Shown: positions 1 through 14,100 of the stretch, piece by piece
Position numbering within the stretch: position 1 is the first letter of the stretch
Layout: each line of letters begins with the position of its first letter
From: Eretmocerus hayati
Lineage: Eukaryota; Arthropoda; Insecta; Hymenoptera; Aphelinidae
Length of the DNA stretch: 64,000 nt
Direction of reading: 5' to 3'
NCBI GenBank assembly: GCA_029851415.1
Contig: CM056742.1
Coordinates: 17,277,736-17,341,735, forward strand
The notes under the pieces: model-generated
Told to the model about the DNA's origin: nothing
The model's database searches: none
What the model saw: only the letters and a program-made list of their open reading frames with translations
Position numbers and translations under genes: made by a program

Positions 1-3000
1 TGGAGCCATTTGTATCTTATTCTTTGAAATTTCATAGAATAAAGGCAGTGCAAAAGTGCACGTGAAATCCATAGATATTGTATTTTACATAAAAGCGATG
101 GTCCCGAGTTGAGACCCAGACCACCTCCAACATAATATAACATACTACTCCTCCCGTCCCAAAACTCCCACTACGAGTTTATAATACTTACACGGGGCCC
201 GCGAGTGAATTGCTTTTGACTTGTGGCGGTTCGTGCATGTTATAGCTCAGACTCGGACTTCAGATGTACCTTATCGACTAATCGCGACGCGCGTCTTATG
301 CCTCAACTCGTCCCGCGTTTCCAACAATTCTATGTTTGCTCTATCGGTGTGATAATTTTTTGAAGTGCTAATTTTCGCGCTAGAGAGATTTTTTGCTGTG
401 TGGTGGCGTTATCTTGACAGTTTTTGTGTTTTGAAATATTTTGCGGGGCACGTCAGAAACGAAGAAATTCTGCAGGTAATAGTGCTTTTGACCTACTTTT
501 GTGGATCTTTTGTCCATCTTTTGTGATTTTTCAATCGTGGGACAAATCATGTGAAATGATTTTTCTGATCTCGCAGTAATTTCGATTAAATTTGACGATT
601 TTTTATTAATTTTGAGCGGGCATTGATATTATGTGGTAAGAGTGAATGGATATAATTTCAATTCTTCAAAATCGGATTGGTGAGATCCTTTTTTATTTTT
701 TCAGAAATTGAGCCGATTTTTTGACTTTTTGATATGGATATTAATTAGCTTGAAAAAAGAATGATCTCGATCACAATTTTGAGCATTGACTAAATCATCT
801 ATTTTGTTGATGAATTGAAACATGGATACAAATTTGAATTGTCGTGAGTCGCAATTTTGTGTTCAAATATATTTTCATGATACGGTACAAATGATTACCA
901 CGCCATATAATCTTCTGATTCAATTCGTTGGAAACTTCGAGTCAGATTTTGGATTGTTCATACATTCTGAGAGAATCGAGAGCTTACATGGAAATCAATT
1001 GCCAATTGAACTTTTACAGAAAAAACCTTATGCACTCAGAATTTGTGAAAAATTTCATGCGCTCCATACTTCCACCAAGAACTACAGTTTGCTCATTTAC
1101 CAGTTGACCAAGTCTGAAAAATCCAAGTAAAAATTGAAAATATTCCAGGGGTGTTCTTTTAATGAACGAGGATGATATTTTCAACATAACTGATGAAAAT
1201 CAAAAAAATTACAAGTGTTCTTCATATGATAACCCTGTTGAATTCTCAAAACGATGGAAATATAATTGAACCTTTCTAAATGTAATCAATATCAATCGGT
1301 ATGGTCAGATGAGTTGAAGATGGTGTTCATCTCCTCGTGAATTTATTGATAATTCATTCTGGTTATCCGGATAACTAAGCTACAAATTGAAAATTTAATG
1401 TTGTTTTGATTGTCCGGAAAACGCATGAATGGTCCACAGCCAGACAAGGTAACGCCTTTCCAATTACATTTATTTTGATCCAAAAACGCTATTGACTCCA
1501 TCTTGAATTCTTCGGGTTTGGTTACCAAGACATCACGATTCGATATTGTAAAGTAACTCTGTACATTGCTTGTACAGTATATTGAATTTCATCCCTCAAT
1601 TCTTCATTTCATACGAACAATTCCAAAGATTTTTCGATTTTGTTTCACGTTCGAAATCTTTCTTATGTTCACTAGCTAATGGAATTCATACAATAGCTAT
1701 CGAGAATACATTCAAACGGGTCATTATATTCCCTCATCAATTTTAAGGGGAAGGCCGCCCTAATTTGAATAACTAATTTTGACGGCTGGCCTAAAAAATC
1801 ATGGAGGGATATTTATTGGTATTCTTTTGATCTGCGACCGATGCCGTGGTCGGTTTTCAAAAATAAAATTTTAGACATATTTATTCTTTGACTCGCACCC
1901 CGTTCATCGAATCACCAAACCCATACCATATTTTCTTCATAATCATGAAAATTACGCCCAAAATGAATCACAGATCGAGTCATCAAATTCTCTCAAACTA
2001 GATGCACTTTTTCGGGTCAAAATTGTGAGTTTTCTTTTAGAAATATTTCGGAACTCAAAAAACATCGATTATTTCGAATAATCACAAGAATACTTCTTCG
2101 TTAAGATTAGAGAATTACTGCGATATTGCGGAGTAAAATGGCAAAACTGGAGAAAAAATATCATCAAAAAATTTATAGTTATATATGTATCTAATTTTTT
2201 GGAAAATAATTGTCGACTCTTGCAATATTTTCGTCGTTATTTTAATATAATAGTTAAACTTAGACAAAAAAGTATTCCTATTATTTTTCGAGTTCTGAGG
2301 CATTTTGACGAGGAAATTCATAGATCTCAGAAAAACGTATGTTCTGTCGCAGAATTCGATCAATCGGTCTAATAAATTATTTATGATTATGAACGAAATA
2401 TCATGGGTTTGGCGATTCGACAAAAAGGGCGTGAACCAGAAAATGAATATGATCGAAAATTTTTTTCTTCGTCGAACCAACTGCACCATCGGTTATCGGA
2501 TCAAAAAAATACATAGCCATACGAATTTTTAGCCCCCCGTGATTTTTTACGCCAGATTTCACAATCAGGGTTGTCCCATTTTTATGTTCACTAAATAAAA
2601 AAACGAAACAAAACAGTCAGGGATGGAGAAGATTTTCAACCAAATTGACTTTTTGGAGAACGTGATAATCAATGAAGTGATGTAGATCATTTTCTTATCT
2701 AATACATTAGCTTTCTATCATTCAAATGAAATATAATTTCATAAACATCAGAATACAGTTGGAGTCAATGAGCATGCTAGATAAGTTCAGTAGCGAGTAA
2801 AATACATTAATTGAAAACTAAATCGGATGAAAGAAAAAATTCAAATAAAAATTCAAATGCCACCATGGTTAATCATCAAAATTCCATAATCATTAGGCAC
2901 ATCTTCATGAATGAAAAAATCTGATGGACAAACACGTGTAACATTACAACCAACGATACATGCATGATACAATCCACAAAATGTCATAATACTGCAACTA

Positions 3001-5135
3001 TAATCTGACGGAAGTTACTCAGATGACTCAATCTTAATCATCAAGTAAATTCTAGTATCACGATTCTTAAGCACATATGAAACTAGTTGCGAATCTATCA
3101 TCTTCAAAACCAAACTTACAAGCAAAAAAAGAAGTTTTGCAGACAGTCTAATCCGAAAAAAAGTTGTCTCAAAAGAATGTAAGCCAACTAAATCGCGCCC
3201 AATGACTTCCAAAAAAACAATGGCCTCAAGTATTACACGCTATTTTGCGAATTATATCATCTTATATTCACATTGTACAGTCCAGTAACTTTTTTAACGC
3301 GTAAGGAACGTAAAAATGGTGTGTCGCTCGGTGAACGAGGAAAAAAAAGGAGAAAAAAAAATAAGTAGAATTGCACCTATAACGAGGCATTACTGAACTA
3401 ACTTTCGCTTGAAATCGTCATCCATGCAGTGAATTCTGTAGATTACATATAAAATTCTTTCAAGTGACCCGCCGAGTATCATACGACAAAAATACTTTCG
3501 TGTATGTAATGTACATATGTGAATGTGTGTGTGTGTGTGATGATCTAATACAATGCGTAAAGAACTTTTGATAACTGTAACTATTAATTAAGTCATACAG
3601 GGTGGAAGCGATTGGGTTCATCGAAGCATTACTTTTGGTATCAACCCCTCCATAATTCGTGAAAGCTGAAATCGACCACTTACCTATACCGGGAGAATCA
3701 AAGTGTATTGCATAATCGAAGTATTACCTGATATGCATCAATGCAGTAGCAGAAGACGTCGATATGTCTAGCGCCCACCTAGGTTCGTATAAAAAAAAAT
3801 AAAGTACTCTCACCTATGTATTATTAAAGTTCAGTGGTGCATTCGAGTGATTTGATCGTCATGGTTATCGAAGCTCGATGCATTGCATTACGTTCTTATA
3901 CCGATACATGCATACTATCAAAAGTACACTTTCGTTACGTCATCAAGGATAATATACCGATCGTGAGAAAAATGTTCGATAGCCCTTCACTTTTCTATAA
4001 AAATTTTAAAAAAAGAAAAGTTTTCCCGCCAATATCTAGCCCATCATTCAGAATTACCTTATAGATCGATATCTCGATCGAGATTGTTCGATATATATAG
4101 GTATATATAATTTTGGCGTGAGAATCGCATGCACCGATTACGTATTATATCATACTGATCTGTATCGTATTAGATTGTGTAGATTTTGGTATTAAATTTA
4201 AACCGATTTTTTGATCGCGTCTTTGTGCCATAATGTCTATGAAATGTAATTGATTACGTTTGAGATTACCTATATGGCTACCGGTTTTCACTGATGCAAT
4301 ATACCGGATAAACTACTACGGTCTTCACCTATACATATTTATATATATATGGTTAACTCACTTTCATTAACTTATACATTTATTCACTTATCGTTACATA
4401 CGATACCAATTTAGATTACCTCTCTAAATCAATTGAAAAAATTTACATCAAACCGAAAAATTCGATGGTATAATATAATTGATAAATATGCTCATCAGAA
4501 TCGACCATTTAAGGTTACGTGAGTGTGAAAAAAACAAAAATTGCCTCTTGTCAGTCATGTCAGTCAAAGTTTTCAACGGTGTAATAATCGGTTCGAAATC
4601 GATAATAATCGAGATTGTCGAATGTGCGAAAAAAAAAACAGATGAAACGAAAATTGATCAAGTAATGACCGTAAGTCCACCCATCGATCCATGGATTACC
4701 GACCGCTCACAAAATTTTGGTACGATCATCTTCTTTGCAGGTGACATGTTAAGCAATATACTTACAGTTACTTTCTCACTTTTTCAATTTTGTCATGTCA
4801 TCGTCGATTACAGTAGCTTCTTTCGGATGACCTTCGATCATCTTAAAGTGGACCTCTCGAATTTGTATCGAAAGAAAGCCAATGTGTACAAAAAAAACTT
4901 TTTCAAGTTGTACCCGTCGTGATGTGTTATATGACATTTTGAAGGTTTAGATCAAATAATGAGATCGGTGTATGATAAATGAATGTGCAAACAATTTTGA
5001 ATTTGTGACTGTTGAACAAATATGGGGGAGGCTGAGTAAAATGAGTAAATTTTTAAGAAATTATTTGATGAATATTTTTGATCAATAGCAAATCGGCTGG
5101 GTGGCCGGCGTGGCAAGAAGGCCGGCTGCTGCGCA
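1..5135. other. Upstream region of CYP301B1, no recognised coding gene
   Basis: A locally GC-richer stretch at about 180-475 ends in CTGCAG/GTAATA at 469-480, which would suit a noncoding first exon spliced to the acceptor at 5087. This is a guess. ORFs of 102 codons at 822 (+), 124 at 2115 (-) and 147 at 4479 (+) lack recognisable protein features. Otherwise AT-rich sequence with a small GT microsatellite. Confidence 0.3.
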
Positions 5136-8100
5136 ATGACGATGTTACTGCGTCGAGGTATGGAAAGCATCGCTACGGAAATTGGTAGCAGAATTAGACC
5201 GTATGCTGAGATACCAGGTCCACAACCTATACCATTTCTTGGTAACACCTGGAGGTTTATACCATTTATCGGTTAGTACATTGTAATATTCTTTTTTTTT
5301 TAATCTCTTGGAATTTGAATGCATAAATTGTTCACAGTTGGTGCATGAATTTAACCCAGTTTTAAATAAATTCAGAAATTCTTTTTTCTGATACACTGAG
5401 CGTAAAAGTGTACTTTACGCAATGTTTAGCGAATTTTGCTTACAGATTATCGAAAAGTATGTATAGTTCGATACACTGTAGTAAAGCTTATTTTACGCCC
5501 TTGTAACAAAATGTACTATTTTGGTTTTCTCCAAGTACAAATTCAGATCGTGATTATCTGAGAGTATAACAAAAATTTCACATGACCAGGGTTGATTTAT
5601 GTCTGTTTTTAAACAGTGTATTCCAATGATATGCGAGAGTGTGAAATAGTAAATTTTGATACAAGGGTGACAAAACTTTTTTCGTGTCCGAGCATGATGG
5701 GTTTCCGGCCCGAACCGTAGGCGAGAGTCAGAATGATCACGAGGATGCAAAAAATAACATTTGATAAGCAAAAGTCGTACATTTTGATAAAAATGTACGG
5801 ATGCGAAAAATAGGTTTCAATTGAACTGTGTTTTTTGACAAACTGTAAGAGAAAATGGAACGAAAAGTGGACGAAAAAGATACTTTCTCACACAGGGTGT
5901 CAAAAATAGTAGATTTCGAACCTCACGATCGAGTCGCAAATGCTATTTTATGCAATTTTGCAAGCACTCAAACATCGGAAAACTGCATAAATACTATTTC
6001 GGCAAGTGCGGATAAACGTCCATTTTTCCTCCTGGTCCAAATCAGAAAATTGGCGTTTACTCGCCCTAATACCAAAAAGTAGTTTATTATGCTCGGTATT
6101 ATGCATCTTGCTCGCCGATCCGTTTTAAGGCACTGGAAATTTTTTCCCCTCGTTACACTCAGGGAAAATCGATTCCCTTGCCCCAAAACAGCCTAACCTC
6201 GCATCGGTGCATAATTCATACTTTATTAATTCCGTGTGTCAAATTCTCGATCGAACTATTTGTGAGTAAAAGATGTCAGATTGTGCGCAGAGTACACTTT
6301 TACGCACAGTGTGTCGGAAAATCAGAATATATAGTACATTTTTCACCGAGTTTATGAGGTTGAAGCTCGCTTCTAACCGGTTGTTTCCGGACTGAGCCAC
6401 ACGCGAAGATCGAACTACGAGGTGTGGGGTTGTACGGAAATCAGGAAACTTCATGAACGAGGTGCGAATGTTATTTTTGGTATTATCTGAGTATGGCAGC
6501 AATTGTTCAGATTTAAAAGACTGCACAAGCTTTAGTGCTGGAGTATGTAGAAATATAAAACTGAAATTCAGATAGATAATTCAGTTATTTTTTTTTTTTT
6601 TTACTCATTTGTTAGCACTAGGCTTTTCAATTTTATACTGATTTTGTAAATTTTGATCTGATGACGGATAAAAATAATATCTCTAGATATATTTTGATAC
6701 TATTCTCCCTCTGGTACTTGCATCGACTGATTCAAATCGACAATCGTTATTTTTCACACACACACACGGGCATACAAAGTTCTTTCCGACGATGCTCAAA
6801 ATATTTTCGATGGTATACCTACGAAGAGTTACGATCACATCTTCGAGATCTCGATTTGAAAGATGAAGATTATGAGATAGGATAATGAGTTTGAGTGTTT
6901 CACATTATATCGATATGTCTTATTTTGTATCGTAGGCGCGAAGAGTAAATTTGACATACGCGTATTTCAAGAATCATGCGATGTCACCGAAGATAAAAAT
7001 TTGCATTCTAATATACGCTAATGTGTCCCATTGAGTAAACTCAATTCCCACTCTGCTCCTTAGCAATTTAAATTATATTTTACAACTCTTAAAATTCCTG
7101 ATCCACACAGAGTCATCTCGTCACATCTATTCTTTACTTACTGATCTTGAGCTTATCATCAGCAGTTGCTGATGATGGTATTTACGATGAATGTGACGCG
7201 AGAACTCGAGCGCCATCATCTTCAAGATCATCATCTATCTACGCGAGCTTTCCATTGCTCTATACACAATACAATTCATATTAAAAAAAATAAAAATAAA
7301 AAAAATGCGTTCACAAAATTGCAAAATTATCGATCCGATTATACATATTATTATTATTCACTCATAATCGTTCAGTTATGAATAATCTGAATTACTTCGA
7401 GATGAGATAATCCTACGCACATCCTATCCATAGATCAATCGTTTACCTATCTAATTTTTCCTCTAAGAGTAAAAGAGAAATTATCATTGATGAGTCCATA
7501 TACATTTACAATAAGTGTAGATTAACAGGTCAAGGTTATATATTTCCTTTCTCAATTCACAATCGACTTGCTTAGACAACATAATACTTATACACATATT
7601 TCTTTGTTACCGTCATGGTCCTCTCAATTGTGATATAGACTCTGCGCGATTTCTAATTTCAACTTTTGATTTTGCAATCGAATTATTTGAGCTCGAGAAG
7701 ATTGACCGAAAAAAATGTAGGCTAAAAAAACATATACTTTCACACATTTACACACACAAACTAAAATGAATCTAAGATACCTTATAAGCTAAAAGCATAT
7801 AAAAAGTGTGCCCTCGAAGGATGAAAAACATTAGCCGAGGAAGCAATTTGAATTCTTTGCGCGAATTATCTAATTTTTTTTTTTTTTTTTTTTTTTTATT
7901 ACGCATTCTCCGTTACAGTGACCGAACCTCGGACCGAACTTACTCAACTCTAAGCTTCTATTGTAAAATAGACAGACAGTACTGATGGAGATACATAATC
8001 TTGAACAGTGTATAAAATCGCACGTCTCGCGCGCGCGTGCGGTACTTTTCATCGCGTAATAAAAATCTTTAACTAATATACATGTATAGCCATCGCCTTT

Positions 8101-11100
8101 GCCAATATATTCTACTATAGGTATACCTCTTTTGTGGATGTTATTTTTACAAGAATTAACTCTCATCGGACCTCCGCGAATATCGCAACACTTTAAGAAA
8201 ATGCTTCAGAGCTAGGAAGAAAAAATTTACTATTTACAACTCTTAGATTACTTATTCTACGAATCGTAGAGTATGAAAGTAAAATTCGATACGGATAAAT
8301 TAGCGCGTTACAATACAAAAGACTGAATTTTTCTCGGATCAACGAGTAAAATTAACGCAAATTAGATAACATGAATTAATTACAAATGCACCTGCAGCAA
8401 TTTCCAATTACATTTCATTCATAGGTATTTATACCTCATGACATACATCTGACAAACTTAAAATAGTATAGAAAATTATGATGCACGTGAGTTGAGACGC
8501 ACAGGTAGCATTATTTCTCAAATTCGACTATTATCTATGAAATAACAAGTGTAAATTGAACTTTGTGTAACGTTTAAGCAAAATAGTGTGTAGAGTCGCT
8601 AAATGATAGGAAATGCGCATGCAATGTGTGTGTGTGTGTGTGTGTGTGAGAGGTGTGCTAATGCATTACACTTTTGTTATGGTAACTATAGTATAATATA
8701 AGAAGGCCTAACTTTTTTTGACGCAATCAGATGTGACCACTTTCACTTACACATATATATGATGATGATGAGGCTATACAACGCACGTTTACATGGGTGT
8801 TCCTCTCAAAAAAAAAAAGACGAGCAACGATAAGTTTGGCTTTGGTACCTACGTAAATACCTTCACGATTTTTCCGAAAGATAACATTGACGTGCGGTAA
8901 GTGAGAAAGATACAAGAAGAAAAACTCTCACTAAGCACGTATGGCGTGGAAATGATTCGATACCATGGGTTTATGGTGACGCAGGCAGATTATTGGAATA
9001 TCAAAAATTTTGTCACTGTGTTGGTATTTTATGCGATGTACATACTTACTGAACTGACACAGTTTCCTTGAAAAGTTTATTAGAATCTGAATGGACAGGA
9101 AAACACGTTGGTTGAATGGTTTAGAGTTGGGTGATTTCACTAAGGATTTTATTGTCTAATTTTTCTGGCATTTGAAATTCATCCTTTCATAACCATTAGA
9201 ATTAGAATGAAATCGGCTTGGTATAGGAGATAAGTGAACCTTGTTGGCTCTCACTTTGAGACTATAGTGGTAAGATTGAACGGTGGGATCGGATCCGAAA
9301 CTTCATCAAAATTATTGGGACTCATAATTGATAAGAGTCAAGATTTTGGGTCAATTGTCATATAGTTCGAGCAAAATCCAATCAACTCTGGCTGTCATGT
9401 ATCTTTTCCTGTTTTGACAAGTGGAAAACATGCGAATTTCCCGATGGAATTCTCACGAATACTATAGACAGATAAATAGGAATTTTTAATTGAGGAAGCG
9501 CACATCAGTTCGAAAGGTCAGAGCCGAAAGCTTAAAAGCTTAGAAAAGTATCATCAAATATCAATTTTTTTCGTAACTTTCTTTTTTGTAAATGGTGTAA
9601 GTACCGTGATTTTTTCAATCATTTTCCGTTTGAAAATCATGAATTCCGCACATACCACAAGCTAATGTAGGGGACAATTTTTCAATTTTTTATTAACTGT
9701 GACGAAAAAATCCAAGACTTTGATATCAGAAATTTCGAATCGATTTGAATTGACCCACATTTTGACCAAGCATGGTCATAATTGACAGAATGATCCCGAG
9801 GATGATTCAATCGAATGATGTTTCAATGGTCGAGTGAATTTCCCAAATGTGATTTTTCGACTCGCTGTGCGGGAAAGTGTCTTTTCCGCACTGGTTTTCC
9901 ACTTTCTCGCACAGTTTGTCGAAAAACACAGTTCGATACACGGGTGTAAAACCTATTGTTCGCATCCTCGTGTTGTCCGGCCTGAGCCGTATCACTCGGA
10001 CGCGAAAAAAAAGTTTTTTCACCCCTGTATCGCAATGTACTATTTTGCGAGTTCGTGAGACGGTATACCCATAACGTGTTCCCATCCTTTCGAGCATCCT
10101 TCAAAACAATTCTCATCGGCGCGCCGGTAATCCTGGTGAGATTTGTATCGTTAAGCCCATATGTTTACATGTGATTTGACGATAAAAATTCGACTCGAAT
10201 TACCGGTAGCGTGGCGGAATGTGCATAGAGCCATTATTTTATCTCTAGCCGACCACATGTGCAAATGCATTTAGGGGTTTATATCCGCCCAAATCACTAT
10301 TTTCGATTCAATTTGACACAATGAACACGCTCCGAGTGGTAAAATAGTATATTATGCGTCGAGTGCCAAAAATCTTTGTTCTTCGCGAAAACTTTGTTGG
10401 CCGTCCGACAAGATTTTCGTGAAGCCGACGTTCAACAAAATTTTCGCGAAAAACAAAGATTTTTGGAACTCGACGCATATGCTGTAAAAAATCGTAATGC
10501 ACATTCTTTCGAGATAATAACTCCATGGGGGACATATTGGGTGCACACCAATTTTAGCTTCCATTTTCGCGAACAACCTTCGTATTTTGCTCAAAAATTC
10601 GCTGTGAGCACGAGTTTTTTGTTTCTAAGAAAGAGAATTTTAAGGTCTTCAAAAGGTGAATCGAATGCACTGAAGTATGTTAAGATTGACTGAATCAAAC
10701 ATTTTTGGCACCGGTTTTACTGAACGCGATTTCCTTGACAATTTCTCAGCTGGGCAGGGGGCGAAAGATGCAGATGCTCACTCTAAATTTTCTGGAAGAC
10801 GAAGAAATCATTCGGAATCGGTCCAAACAATCAATTTTCCCGCAAAGCGAAGGAAAAATTTGGAGGAAGGTCAACGAGCGAGTCATTGACATAAGGGCGC
10901 AAGTTGGGTACACTTACCGTAGTTTATATCTTCCAGGAATACATTATTCGTGTTATGAAGTTTATTTCAAAATTCTGAGGAAAGTTCTTCTAATCATAAT
11001 CAAAATAGATCTGCACTTCAATGCAAGTTCTTATCGAGTTTGAATCACCAAGTTTGATTGTCAATGCCCGAAAAATAGAATCCATGCCTACCAAAAAATT

Positions 11101-14100
11101 TTGTCCCAATCGAAGCGCGTCAATTCGTCTACTCTCACTTTTCGTACACATGTTAAAAGTTGCATGAATATCATTTGTATGGCTAAGTATGTCCGAAGTT
11201 AGGATACTGCACACAACTAGACATCTAAAAAATGACGAAGCGGTAGGTAGGTATAACGAGCATAGGCTCTCTTTACAAGAAATTTCGCAATCGAACAGGA
11301 AGAGTCAAGATTTCCAATGTTTGAGTAAACACTCGCGCATTCGTGACCAATTGTATACGCCCGCGCAACTCTTGACATTCGATTTTCGATCCACCATACT
11401 TACGTCTATATGTAAGGTCAGTGTACCCAACTTGCCCCCAGTAAGCCATTTTCTTAATAACTTTGGCCCATCTCCATATTTTCCAACGTACCTTAGCTCA
11501 TTTTAAAGCTTGTCTCAAGACCTTCAAAATAGGTTAAGGTACATTCAATTGAACCAACTGAAGCCAAACTGTTTTAATTCTCCCAAAAGGTGATTTTTGA
11601 GAGTCCACAAAAGTGTGTACCCAACTTGCCCCCATTAAGCCTTTTTCTTAATAAGTTTGGTTTACTTCAACGATTTTCATCGTGCTTCAGCTCATTTTGA
11701 AGCTTGTTTGAAGACCTTTAAAATGCACTCAACTACGTCCAATTTGGATCAATTGGAGCCGAACTGTCGCAATTCTTCCGAAATAAATTATGGAAATCGG
11801 CGATAAAGTGTTTTTATCGCCGTGCACGCACATTTGGAGCTTTTCGGTGGTTCGAAACACTATTTCTGACTCATTTTGACGTGATAAATACGTTCTGAGT
11901 GGTAAAAAAAGTCGTTCTGCATGTCCTTTCGAGATAAACGTATGGGGGCATGTTAGGTACACTCCGATGTTGGCATCCTTGTTTACAAATCGTCTCCGTG
12001 TTTTGCACATAAAACAGCTCCATATTCAAATTTTGCAATTTTGAAAAATGGATTTTGAAGGTCTTGAAACAAGGAATCGAATGCGCTAAGATACGTCAAG
12101 ATTGGTTGAACTCAAAAAATCTGGCGCCGATGTTACTGAAGGCGATTCCCTCGGTGCTTTCTTAGCTAAGCAATCACGAAAAATAGAAAAATCACTTTAG
12201 ATTTTCTGGAGAAGGCAGGAATGATTCGGGGTCGACGCAAACTACTCATTTCCTCATATTTCAACATAACAAACGTAAAAAAAAATTGCCGGGAGGCCAA
12301 GGAGTGCCCATCCCCGAGATCGGCATATGGGGGCAAGTTGGGTACAGAGGCAAGTTGGGTACACTTACCTTACATTGAAACTCTTATCCATAAGTATACT
12401 CAGAGCAATTTCAATCAACTTTGGATTTTTTGTCCATATTCTATGATTTTTTGTCAATTCAAAAAAGTACAAGAAATTGGAGGAACGTTATCAGAGATTC
12501 AAATTTTGAATCGAATAATGGTTAATGTGTTCTTATCCTCGTTGTGACTTATTGCGTGAGAAAGAAGAAAATAATCTTCTCACATATCGGTTACCAAATT
12601 CAAACACGAGATAACCAGAGCCTATTACAGGCATAAGTCTGTCGATTATGATAATATTATGGTGTGCCATTTACTTCAAGATGCATTTGCTCATCGTAAT
12701 TCACGTAATTCAACGCAACTGCACGTCATCCTGATTTCTTTTTTCGCACCTTCAATATTTTTACTCAAATAATCCTTTGAGCATCAGTCTTGATTGACAT
12801 CAAGTACCATATTTGTAATTATTGCATTACACCTTTTGATCGACACTCCATACCTCAAACACGATATGTATTTCAGTCAGATGGAAGTTGGAGTGGTGAA
12901 TAATTATTTTGAATTCACTCGTCAAGTGTTATTCGTAAAAAAATTTTGCAAGAGCAAACTCAAAATATAATACAAGAGGTTCCTCTTCCGTTGATGCATA
13001 GCATACTCGATCATCATTATTATCTTTTTTTTTCGCTGCAGTTATTTGTTCTGGGTAAACTTTTCGGTCTGCTTGCTCAAAAATCCAAACCGGAATTTAG
13101 TCATGGTGTATATAACAGGAACATTTATACAAGGACAAACATACACTCAAATACAAAAAGTTTTGAAGGACGATTTGGACAAAGTACACTGGCGCATCGA
13201 GATATTCGCTCAAAAGCATCATCTTTTTTGCGATTGTCCAACTTTGTTCTGCTAATATTCTTATCTATGGAAGTATACTGGTAGTGGTGGCGAGCTGAAA
13301 TGCACTCTCACTTCCTCGAAAAATGAATGGCTATATAATGCGTGTTTAATGCATCTAATGAGTATGTAACACGTGCATAATGTGATTATTGTGCATCATA
13401 ATATCACAAGTTTATAAGCGTATCACGCACACGTGTAAAAGTTGGCTATTAGAGAAAAGATGCGCTTTTGTGTGTAAGGTTCCACACGATAATACGTGAC
13501 TTTAATTCGCGAAATATTACGCACACGTGAGTTGTAAACTCATACGTACGCGTTTATACTTAATTCCTTGATCGTGGCAAATGGTGTAGCGAGTGAAATT
13601 ATGAAGGCTGAAAAACTAAACTCCACACCAATGATCAAGAATCATTATGTTTTCGATTGACTCAAGTCGATTGACAATTAGTATCAATTAACGACAATTT
13701 TTGTATTAAGTAGAGTTTTAGTGACTGATCAAGACGGTATAAGCCCTTTTTACATTTTCATGATCTCATATTTTTATCGTGAAAAATTTTTTCATTAAGT
13801 AGATATTTTTTATTAAGGTTTCAGAGATTCCGAGATTTTTAAAGAGATTTTTCATGTTATTTGGATTGAAATCGAGAAAATAATTTAGATTTGTCTCGAA
13901 ATTAAATTTTAAAGACTGTTTTGACAACGCGAAAGTGGGCTTTGGATCTGAATTATGACACCGAAATTCTCCATGAAGATTCAAAACAAAAGAATTCATC
14001 ATATAACACCGATGAAAATTTTTTTTTATTTGAAATAGAGTTTTGCCGGATCAGTTCGGGTCCGTCTACTGATGAGTTCATTTTTTGGCGGAGTTCAAAT

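Noticed and set aside
2115..2489. 124-codon - strand ORF
   Set aside because: AT-rich chance frame with an equally plausible ORF on the other strand.
4479..4922. 147-codon + strand ORF
   Set aside because: No recognisable motifs, no clear promoter or splice context, and composition like the surrounding noncoding DNA.
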